Below, one piece after another: positions 1-5,296 of a DNA stretch of 5,296 bases. Origin of the DNA: JBFHRB01 sp041591915 (GTDB taxonomy: Bacteria > Actinomycetota > Nitriliruptoria > Nitriliruptorales > Nitriliruptoraceae). The stretch is taken from the NCBI GenBank assembly GCA_041591915.1, contig JBFHRB010000234.1, positions 1 to 5,296 of the forward strand. Reading direction: 5' to 3'. Made by a program: the position numbers and the translations under genes. The notes under the pieces were generated by a model that saw only the letters and a list, made by a program, of their open reading frames with translations, was not told the origin of the DNA and ran no database searches. The first letter of the stretch is position 1. Each line of letters opens with the position of its first letter.

Positions 1-167
1 ACCTGTTCGTGCCGTTCGCCCACGGGACCGGCGCGACGGCGGGCGCCGGCCTCGGGCTCGCGATCTCCCGCCGACTGGCCGAAGCGCTCGGTGGCTCGCT
101 CGACTATCGCGGTGGGGACGGCGCCACCTTCGAGCTGCGCCTCGAGCGAGCGGAGCCGGTCAGCTAG
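1..167 (+). CDS. C-terminal end of a histidine kinase (HATPase_c domain), 5' end outside window
   Basis: Partial gene entering from the left edge. The frame beginning at base 3 gives 54 residues and ends at TAG 165-167. The fragment starts LFVPFAHGTG, which resembles the F-box/ATP-lid region of sensor kinases. It continues with AGAGLGLAISRRLAEALGG, a clear G2 box (GxGLGLAI) with the following helix, then the last beta strands (SLDYRG, ATFELRLE). This is the typical end of a GHKL ATPase domain, which binds ATP and phosphorylates the kinase's own histidine. The tail after the last strand is only a few residues (RAEPVS), so no receiver domain follows. The phosphoacceptor histidine, N box and any sensor domain lie upstream of the window, so the full architecture and signal are unknown. 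The gene converges with the minus-strand kinase and overlaps its 3' end by 8 bp. A non-kinase GHKL protein is possible but less likely. Confidence 0.85.
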   Translation, partial: LFVPFAHGTGATAGAGLGLAISRRLAEALGGSLDYRGGDGATFELRLERAEPVS

Positions 168-176
168 CGCCGGCTC
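153..176. terminator. Inverted repeat enclosing both convergent stop codons; possible bidirectional terminator
   Basis: GAGCCGG at 153-159 is the perfect reverse complement of CCGGCTC at 170-176, with a 10-base spacer at 160-169. The stem is 7 bp of mostly G:C, extendable by one G-U wobble in the plus-strand RNA. The spacer contains the TGA of the minus-strand kinase (TCA at 160-162) and the TAG of the plus-strand kinase fragment (165-167). Position between two convergent genes fits a shared terminator. No T-run follows on either strand, so it is not a classic intrinsic terminator. In high-GC actinobacteria, stem-loops without a U-tract are common at gene ends, but their efficiency is variable. 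GC-rich DNA yields such repeats by chance, hence the moderate confidence. Confidence 0.4.
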
Positions 177-1914
177 GGCCGCGCCCGGCCTCGGCGTCGC
201 TCCGCCCCGGCGGAGCAGCGCCCCCGCGCGGCTCGAGGACGAGGGGGAACTCGACCACGAATCGCGCGCCCCCGTCATCGGGCGCCTCGTAGCGCACGCT
301 GCCGTCGCGGGCCTGCACGATGGTGGTGATGATCCTCAGGCCGAGTCCGACGCCCGTCGCGGTCCGCCGGTCGCCGTCACTCGCCTGCGCGAACGCCTCC
401 CACATGCTGGGCACGAACTCCTCGGGGACACCCGGGCCGTGATCGCGGACGGTGAGTGCGACCCGGCCGTCGGTGCGTGTCGTGGCCACCTCGATCGGGG
501 GGTCGCCGTACTTGTCTGCGTTGACGACGAGATTGGAGACCACCCGACGCAACTCCTCCTCGGTGATCGCAACGATGGCGTCGTCGGCGCCGAGGTCGGT
601 CACGACCAGCGCGCCGACGACGCCCGGCAGGTCCGCGACCACGGCCGCGATCGTGTCGTCGAACGGCGAGCCTGGTGGGGCCTCGTCCGACACGTGCCCG
701 ATCCGACCCAGCGTGAGCAGGTCCTGGACCAGGCCCTCGAGCGTCGCCGTCTGGCTGGCGATCCGCTCCACGAGCGCCTGTCGTTGCTGGTCCGGGACGG
801 TGTCCCAGCGCAGTGCGAGGGTCTCGGCGAAGCCGCGGATCGCCGTCAACGGGGTCCGCAGCTCGTGCGACACCATCGAGACGAACTCGTCCTTGGCCCT
901 GCTGGCCTCCTCCAACGCCTCGTTGCGCTCCTCGAGCGTCGCCTGCGTCGCTCGCAGGCTCTCCAGGAGCGCGTTCATGCTCTCGGCGACCCGGGCGACC
1001 TCGGTCGGGCCCTGGACGTCGACGTCCCCGCGCTGGCGCGCCTCGATCGCGTCCACGTCGCTCCCGAGGTCGACGATCGGCGCCACGATCGACCGGTCGA
1101 GCCACCGGCTGAGCACCACCGAGCCCACGATGGCGATCCCCAGGGTGGTCAGGAGGGTGATGACCGCGACGGACCGCCCCAGGTCCCGCGCGTCGCGCTC
1201 GAGGTCGAGGACCATGACGAGCGGGTCTCCCGTGAGACTCGGGAGGGCCACGCTCGCGTACACCCGATCGCCGTCGATGCGGGGCTCGAAGCCCGCTCGC
1301 TCGGCGAGCTCGATGTCGACGCTGAGTGCGTCCGACCATGCGGCCACGAGCTCGTCGTCGAGGCGCTCGCCCCACACGATGACGGCGACGGGCTCCGCCT
1401 CGACCGCTGAGTCCGTGACCCAGGCACACGCGAGAAGCCACGGGTCTCCATCCGCTCGCGTCACGCTCGCGACGAACGTCCCGGGCTCGGCGTCGGTCAG
1501 CAGCCCGATCCGGTGGACGACGCCGAGGAAGTCCGCAGGCGCGTCCGCATAGCGATCTCCCTCGTGGCCACCGTCGAGGAGCAGCTCCCCGTCGAGGCCG
1601 ACGATCGCGACCGCGTCGACACCGATGGCCGGGAGCGTCTCCGGCTCCATGTTCTCGGCCTCGTACGCGTCGTACTCGCCGAGCACGAACTCGTAGGTGT
1701 CGTCCCACGAACCCCAGTCGACGGCCAGCGCCCCGAGGTGGCGGAGCTCCTGATCCGCGATGAACGACAGGCGCTCCGCGTGCCCTTCAGCCTGCCGGAG
1801 GTCGAAGTCGTCGAAGAGGCGGGTCGCGACGCTGACGACGATCGTGAGCATGCCAACGACCCCGATCAGCGACACCGTCGCGATGATCAGGAACGTCCGC
1901 CCCCGCAAGCCCAC
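160..1914 (-). CDS. Membrane sensor histidine kinase (CHASE4-like sensor, HAMP, HisKA, HATPase_c)
   Basis: Complete 584-aa sensor kinase, numbered from GTG 1914. A short basic N-terminus (MGLRGR) leads into a transmembrane helix at about 7-30. Residues about 40-240 form an extracytoplasmic region with WGSWDDTYEF (67-76), typical of CHASE4 sensors, whose ligands are mostly unknown. A second membrane helix spans about 247-269, followed by a HAMP linker to about 320 and a short coiled stretch. HisKA follows, with the H box SHELRTPLTAIRGF and phosphoacceptor His350 (codon 865-867); the HExxT pattern also fits phosphatase activity. HATPase_c (about 450-558) has the N box NLVVNADKYG, G1 box DHGPGVP, an F box near 500-508 and the G2 box GVGLGL. 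A low-complexity Gly/Ala/Arg tail of about 25 residues ends the protein. It should autophosphorylate at the inner membrane face and pass phosphate to a response regulator not seen here. The GTG start was chosen over a TTG 11 codons upstream because GGAGG precedes it and the TTG has no such site. It lies 179 bp downstream of metH on the same strand. Confidence 0.94.
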   Translation of the reverse strand: MGLRGRTFLIIATVSLIGVVGMLTIVVSVATRLFDDFDLRQAEGHAERLSFIADQELRHLGALAVDWGSWDDTYEFVLGEYDAYEAENMEPETLPAIGVDAVAIVGLDGELLLDGGHEGDRYADAPADFLGVVHRIGLLTDAEPGTFVASVTRADGDPWLLACAWVTDSAVEAEPVAVIVWGERLDDELVAAWSDALSVDIELAERAGFEPRIDGDRVYASVALPSLTGDPLVMVLDLERDARDLGRSVAVITLLTTLGIAIVGSVVLSRWLDRSIVAPIVDLGSDVDAIEARQRGDVDVQGPTEVARVAESMNALLESLRATQATLEERNEALEEASRAKDEFVSMVSHELRTPLTAIRGFAETLALRWDTVPDQQRQALVERIASQTATLEGLVQDLLTLGRIGHVSDEAPPGSPFDDTIAAVVADLPGVVGALVVTDLGADDAIVAITEEELRRVVSNLVVNADKYGDPPIEVATTRTDGRVALTVRDHGPGVPEEFVPSMWEAFAQASDGDRRTATGVGLGLRIITTIVQARDGSVRYEAPDDGGARFVVEFPLVLEPRGGAAPPGRSDAEAGRGRAGAS

Positions 1915-1920
1915 CTGATA

Positions 1921-1925
1921 CCTCC
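1921..1925 (-). promoter_or_regulatory. Ribosome binding site of the sensor kinase; decides its start
   Basis: On the minus strand GGAGG(T) lies 6 bases before GTG 1912-1914 (GGAGG-TATCAG-GTG), close to ideal Shine-Dalgarno spacing. The longer reading frame could begin at TTG 1945-1947, but its upstream bases (GCTCGGCACG) offer no comparable site. The shorter start also places the membrane helix almost directly at the N-terminus behind two arginines, as expected for a membrane kinase. Confidence 0.72.
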
Positions 1926-1991
1926 ACGAGGTCCCGTCGGCCGGCAACGTGCCGAGCGTAGAAGTACTCCGGTCGCCTGGCCGCGCGTGCT

Positions 1992-2015
1992 CGTCCCGCT
2001 TCGGGGCGGTGGACG
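1992..2015 (-). other. Stem-loop in the leader region of the sensor kinase
   Basis: CGTCC (1992-1996) pairs with GGACG (2011-2015). An inner CGC/GCG pairing (1997-1999 with 2006-2008) closes a 6-base loop, leaving GT 2009-2010 as a small bulge. It lies about 78 bases before the kinase GTG. It could be a leader RNA structure, a remnant terminator or a chance fold in GC-rich DNA; no T-run is present. Confidence 0.25.
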
Positions 2016-2072
2016 CCCTGCGGCGATCCGAGAAGCCTCAAGACCAGGCTCGCCTACGGGCATCCATCCGCC

Positions 2073-2090
2073 CCTGCGCTCGGAGGCAGG
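2073..2090 (-). terminator. Weak hairpin just downstream of metH; possible terminator
   Basis: CCTGC at 2073-2077 pairs with GCAGG at 2086-2090. A further CT/AG pair inside (2079-2080 with 2084-2085) gives 7 bp in total, with one bulged base (2078) and a 3-base loop. It starts 3 bases after the metH TAG in the direction of transcription, the expected place for a terminator. There is no U-tract, and the sequence that follows (GGCGGATGG on the minus strand) is ordinary. Support is positional and structural only. Confidence 0.3.
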
Positions 2091-2093
2091 CCG

Positions 2094-5000
2094 CTAGCGG
2101 GCGTTGAAGTACTTCGCCTCCGGGTGGTGCACGACGATGGCGGAGGTGGACTGCTCGGGGTCGAGCATGAACTCGTCCGTCACCTCGACGCCGATCGCGC
2201 CGAGGTCGAGCAGCTGCGCGAGCTTGAGCTGGTCCTCGAGGTCGGGGCAGGCGGCGTAGCCGAACGAGTAGCGCGAACCTCTGTAGCCCTGGCGGAACCA
2301 CGCGTCCTTGTCGGGGCCGTCCTCGCCGTCGATGCCGAGCTCCTCGCGGACCCGCTTGTGCCACAGCTCGGCGAGCGCCTCGGCCATCTCGACGCCGAAG
2401 CCGTGCGCGTACAGGTAGTCCTGGTAGCGGTCCTGCTTGTACAGGTCGGCAGCCACGTCGGAGATGCGCTGGCCCATCGTCACGCAGTGGACGGGCAACA
2501 CGTCGACCTCGCCCGAGTCGACGTCACGGAAGAAGTCGCTGATGCACAGGTAGCGGCCGCGCTGCTGGCGCGGGAACGAGAAGCGCACGAGCTCCTTGGT
2601 GCCCGGGGCCTCGGGGTGCCACACGATCAGGTCGTCGCCGTCGGCGTTGGCGGGGTAGTAGCCGTAGACAACCTCGGGCGTCACGACCTTGTCGGCCTTC
2701 GCACGGTCGACCCACTCGCGCAGGACCGGATGCGCGGTCTCCTCGAGGAACGCCTGGTACTCCTGGGGCGAGCGGTCACCCGGGGTGAAGCCCCACTGGT
2801 TGCGGAACAGCGCGATCTCGTTGATCAGCGGCCACACCTCGTCGACCGTGATCCCGCGCACGACGCGCTGGCCCCAGAACGGCGGGGTCGGGACGTCGAC
2901 GTCGGTCGCGACGGCCGAGCGCGGCCGGCCCTTGTCGTCGACGCGCGGCGGCGCGTCGGCCGCGGGGCGCTTCGACGGGGTGCGCTTCTCCTTGTGGCCG
3001 ACCAGCTCCTCGGGGAGCTCCGCCCCCGCGCGCTTGGCCTCCATCACGACGTCGAGCAGCTTCAGGCCGTCGAAGGCGTCGCGGCAGTAGAAGACGTTGC
3101 CGTCGTACAGCTCACGCAGGTCGTCCTCGACGTAGCTGCGGGTGAGCGCCGCCCCGCCGAGCAGCACGGGGTAGTCGGCCAGCCCCCGAGCGTTCATCTC
3201 GGCGAGGTTGTCCTTCATGATCACGGTGGACTTCACGAGCAGGCCGCTCATCCCGATCGCGTCCGCGTGGTTCGCCTCGGCGGAGGCGAGGATGGCGTCG
3301 ATCGGCTGCTTGATGCCGAGGTTGATGGTGTCGTAGCCGTTGTTGCGCAGGATGATCTCGACGAGGTTCTTGCCGATGTCGTGCACGTCGCCCTTGACGG
3401 TGGCGAGCACGATGCGCCCCTTGCCCGAGGCCTCGCCCTTCTCCATGTGGGGCTCGAGGTGGGCGACCGCGGTCTTCATCGCCTCGGCCGACTGCAGGAC
3501 GAACGGCAGCTGCATCTGGCCGGACCCGAACAGCTCGCCGACGACCTTCATGCCGTCGAGCAGGAACTCGTTGACGATCTGCAGCGGCGGGTACTGCTCC
3601 ATGGCGGCGTCGAGGTCCACCTCGATGTCGTCGCGGTCCCCGTCGATGATGCGGCGCTTGAGGCGCTCCTCGATGGGCAGGGACGCGAGCTCCTCGCGCG
3701 AGGCCTTCGTCTCGGTCGCGCCCTCGAAGAGCTCCATCAGCCGGTGCAGCGGGTCGTAGTCCTCGGAGGCCTCCCCGTTCAGCCCGGTCGCGCCGCGCCG
3801 GTCGTAGATGAGGTCCTGGGCGACGGTGACCTGCTCGTCGGGGATGCGGTGCAGCGGCAGGATCTTGGAGGCGTGCACGATCGCCGCGTCGAGCCCGTGC
3901 TCGATCGCCTCGTGGAGGAACACGGAGTTGAGGACCTGCCGTGCGGCAGGGGAGAGGCCGAACGACACGTTGCTGACGCCCAGGACCGTGTAGCAGCCCG
4001 GGACCTCCTCCTTGATGCGGCGGATGGCCTCCAGTGTGGCCATGCCGTCGCCGCGGAGGTCCTCCTGCCCGGAGCCGAGCGGGAACGTCAGGGTGTCGAA
4101 GATGAGGTCCTGCGCCTCGAGCCCGAACTCGTCGATCGCGAGGTCGGCGATGCGCTTGCAGACGTCGACCTTCCAGTCGGCGCTGCGCGCCTGGCCCTCC
4201 TCGTCGATGGCCAGCGCGATGACCGCGGCGCCGTAGCGGCGCGCCATCGGCAGCAGCTTGTCGGCCTTGTTGCGGCCGTCCTCGAGGTTCACGGAGTTGA
4301 TGACCGCGCGGCCGCCGATGCGCTGCAGGGCCGCCTCGATGACCTCGACCTCGGTCGAGTCGACGACCAGCGGCAGGGTCGACTGCGTGGCGAACCGATC
4401 GACCACCTCGATGACGTCGGCGACGCCGTCGCGGCCGACGTAGTCGACGCAGACGTCGAGGACGTGCGCCCCGCCCTTCGTCTGCTCCTTGGCCATCGCG
4501 ACCGTGGCGTCCCAGTCCTCGGCGAGCAGCAGCTCGCGGAAGGCCTTCGACCCGTTGGCGTTGCAGCGCTCGCCGATGACGAGGAACGACAGGTCCTGCT
4601 CGATCGGAGCCGCGGAGTACAGGGAGGCGAGGCTCGGCTCGTAGGCGATCTCGCGCTCGGCCGGCGTCAGGTCCGCCACCGCGTCGATGACGAGCTTGAG
4701 GTGCTCGGGGGTCGTGCCGCAGCAGCCGCCGACGATCGAGACGCCGAACTCGGTGACGAACTCGCGGTGCGCCTCGGCGAGTGCCGCAGGCGAGAGCGGG
4801 TAGCAGGTCTCCCCGTCGACCATCTCGGGGATGCCGGCGTTGGGGATGACCGAGATCGGCTTGCGCGAGTGGCGCGAGAGGGTGCGGACGTGCTCGCGCA
4901 TGTCCTCGGGGCCGGTCGCACAGTTCATGCCGAGCACGTCGATCGGCAGCGGGTCGAGCGCGGCGATGGCTGCCAGCGGCTCGGTGCCGAGCAGCATCGT

Positions 5001-5296
5001 GTTGATGTCCTTCTCGACCGTGAACTGCACCATCAGGGGCACGCGCTCGCCACGCTCGACGAAGACGTCGTTGCAGGCGGCGACCGCCGCCTTGACCTGC
5101 AGCAGGTCGAAGCAGGTCTCGATCAGCAGCACGTCCGTGCCGCCGTCGAGCAGGCCGCGCACCTGGCGCTTGTAGCCCTCGACCATGAACGGGAGGTCGA
5201 TGAAGTCCTTGGTGGTCGCGGGGTCCTTGCCCAGGCTCAGCGTCGGTGACTTCGTGCCCGGCCCGATCGAGCCCACCACCCAGCGCGGGCGCTCGG
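2094..5296 (-). CDS. metH: Cobalamin-dependent methionine synthase (MetH), N-terminus outside window
   Basis: Cytoplasmic enzyme that moves a methyl group from 5-methyltetrahydrofolate, via cobalamin, to homocysteine to make methionine. The open frame runs off the right edge. I number residues from GTG 5279, an internal codon, giving 1061 aa; the frame continues upstream as ERPRW. The homocysteine barrel runs to about 205, with zinc ligands Cys120 (GMNCATGP) and Cys186/Cys187 (VGGCCGTTPEH). The folate-binding barrel spans about 230-495 (IGERCNANGSKAF, VVDSTE, GVSNVSFGLSPAARQVLNS). The cobalamin cap is at about 535-612. The B12 domain spans about 620-750, with DVHDIGKN and the cobalt-ligand His633 (codon 3381-3383). 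A charged, Pro-rich linker covers about 752-798. The SAM-binding reactivation domain runs from about 799 to the end (VVYGYYPAN, HGFGVEMAEALAE, RYSFGYAACPDLEDQ, HHPEAKYF). Spacing from the zinc cysteines to His633 matches E. coli MetH, so roughly 120 residues are missing. No frameshift or internal stop is seen. A start, promoter or upstream B12 riboswitch would lie outside the window. It ends at TAG 2094-2096, upstream of the sensor kinase. Confidence 0.97.
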   Translation of the reverse strand, partial: ERPRWVVGSIGPGTKSPTLSLGKDPATTKDFIDLPFMVEGYKRQVRGLLDGGTDVLLIETCFDLLQVKAAVAACNDVFVERGERVPLMVQFTVEKDINTMLLGTEPLAAIAALDPLPIDVLGMNCATGPEDMREHVRTLSRHSRKPISVIPNAGIPEMVDGETCYPLSPAALAEAHREFVTEFGVSIVGGCCGTTPEHLKLVIDAVADLTPAEREIAYEPSLASLYSAAPIEQDLSFLVIGERCNANGSKAFRELLLAEDWDATVAMAKEQTKGGAHVLDVCVDYVGRDGVADVIEVVDRFATQSTLPLVVDSTEVEVIEAALQRIGGRAVINSVNLEDGRNKADKLLPMARRYGAAVIALAIDEEGQARSADWKVDVCKRIADLAIDEFGLEAQDLIFDTLTFPLGSGQEDLRGDGMATLEAIRRIKEEVPGCYTVLGVSNVSFGLSPAARQVLNSVFLHEAIEHGLDAAIVHASKILPLHRIPDEQVTVAQDLIYDRRGATGLNGEASEDYDPLHRLMELFEGATETKASREELASLPIEERLKRRIIDGDRDDIEVDLDAAMEQYPPLQIVNEFLLDGMKVVGELFGSGQMQLPFVLQSAEAMKTAVAHLEPHMEKGEASGKGRIVLATVKGDVHDIGKNLVEIILRNNGYDTINLGIKQPIDAILASAEANHADAIGMSGLLVKSTVIMKDNLAEMNARGLADYPVLLGGAALTRSYVEDDLRELYDGNVFYCRDAFDGLKLLDVVMEAKRAGAELPEELVGHKEKRTPSKRPAADAPPRVDDKGRPRSAVATDVDVPTPPFWGQRVVRGITVDEVWPLINEIALFRNQWGFTPGDRSPQEYQAFLEETAHPVLREWVDRAKADKVVTPEVVYGYYPANADGDDLIVWHPEAPGTKELVRFSFPRQQRGRYLCISDFFRDVDSGEVDVLPVHCVTMGQRISDVAADLYKQDRYQDYLYAHGFGVEMAEALAELWHKRVREELGIDGEDGPDKDAWFRQGYRGSRYSFGYAACPDLEDQLKLAQLLDLGAIGVEVTDEFMLDPEQSTSAIVVHHPEAKYFNAR

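Larger units (their letters stand above)
1915..2093 (-). other. Intergenic region between metH and the sensor kinase
   Basis: This 179-bp non-coding gap separates two genes reading in the same (minus) direction. It holds the kinase Shine-Dalgarno at its kinase-proximal end, a weak hairpin just after the metH stop (2073-2090) and a second stem-loop at 1992-2015. I see no convincing -35/-10 promoter pair; a TTGAGG on the minus strand has no good -10 partner at the usual spacing. No known riboswitch consensus or small gene was recognised. The length would allow a separate kinase promoter, so operon membership with metH is open. Confidence 0.6.

Noticed and set aside
91..1410. A 439-codon plus-strand open frame opposite the sensor kinase, overlapping the end of the first kinase
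   Set aside because: Its translation is Arg/Asp/Glu/His-rich low complexity with no domain, while the minus strand encodes every kinase box in the right order and the other plus-strand frame encodes the HATPase_c end.
377..1708. A 443-codon minus-strand frame inside the sensor kinase gene
   Set aside because: It is an out-of-frame reading of the kinase, dominated by Arg/Gly/Pro as expected for a shifted frame in GC-rich DNA, and has no ribosome binding site or motif support.
1787..2041. An 84-codon minus-strand frame covering the metH-kinase gap and the kinase start
   Set aside because: It overlaps the kinase N-terminus in another frame, and its translation is Arg/Ala-rich without any recognised motif. 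The kinase frame better explains the sequence.
1915..2093. A riboswitch (cobalamin, SAM or c-di-GMP) in the metH-kinase gap
   Set aside because: I could not find conserved core sequences of these classes, and a B12 or SAM switch controlling metH would lie upstream of its start, outside the window.
2124..5249. A 1041-codon open frame on the plus strand, antisense to metH across nearly its whole length
   Set aside because: It is a shadow frame. In very GC-rich genes the opposite strand is often stop-free, and its translation is a monotonous Val/Leu/Asp/Glu/Arg/His mix without any recognisable domain. The minus strand carries complete MetH motifs throughout.
5277..5279. GTG 5279 as the true metH start
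   Set aside because: It lies inside the homocysteine-binding barrel: the preceding codons (ERPRW) continue the conserved RPRWVVGSIGPGTK stretch, and about 120 residues of the family's N-terminus would be missing. The gene simply runs off the window.

Overview
The window is very GC-rich, chromosomal-looking DNA carrying one complete gene and two genes cut by the window edges. The methionine synthase closely resembles the actinobacterial (mycobacterial-type) MetH: it shares the GSIGPGTK, DVCVDYVGRDG, LNSVFLHE and PEQST...HHPEAKYF stretches. Its C-terminus also stops at the KYF motif instead of carrying the tail known from E. coli MetH. Together with the base composition, this suggests a member of the Actinomycetota. 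I infer that from memory of the family, not from a search, and the order or genus cannot be fixed here.

Layout, left to right. Positions 1-167 (+) hold the last 54 codons of a histidine kinase, or another protein ending in a HATPase_c domain, entering from the left edge. It meets tail-to-tail with a complete membrane sensor histidine kinase on the minus strand (160-1914, 584 aa), which has two transmembrane helices, a CHASE4-like extracytoplasmic sensor, HAMP, HisKA and HATPase_c. The two genes overlap by 8 bp, and both stop codons sit in the loop of a perfect 7-bp inverted repeat (153-176). A 179-bp gap (1915-2093) follows; it contains a good Shine-Dalgarno that decides the kinase start, and two modest hairpins. 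Positions 2094-5296 (-) hold nearly all of a cobalamin-dependent methionine synthase (metH), lacking only its N-terminal part, which lies beyond the right edge.

How the genes work together. MetH is a housekeeping enzyme of one-carbon and methionine metabolism. The minus-strand kinase lies downstream of metH in the same direction, but the gap and the hairpin after metH make a shared operon uncertain. The kinase probably senses an extracytoplasmic signal and passes phosphate to a response regulator that is not in this window. Nothing links its job to methionine synthesis except position.

I found no mobile element, CRISPR array, tRNA, rRNA or toxin-antitoxin signature, and no convincing evidence of a new biological system. 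The most interesting local structure is the stem-loop enclosing the two convergent stop codons.
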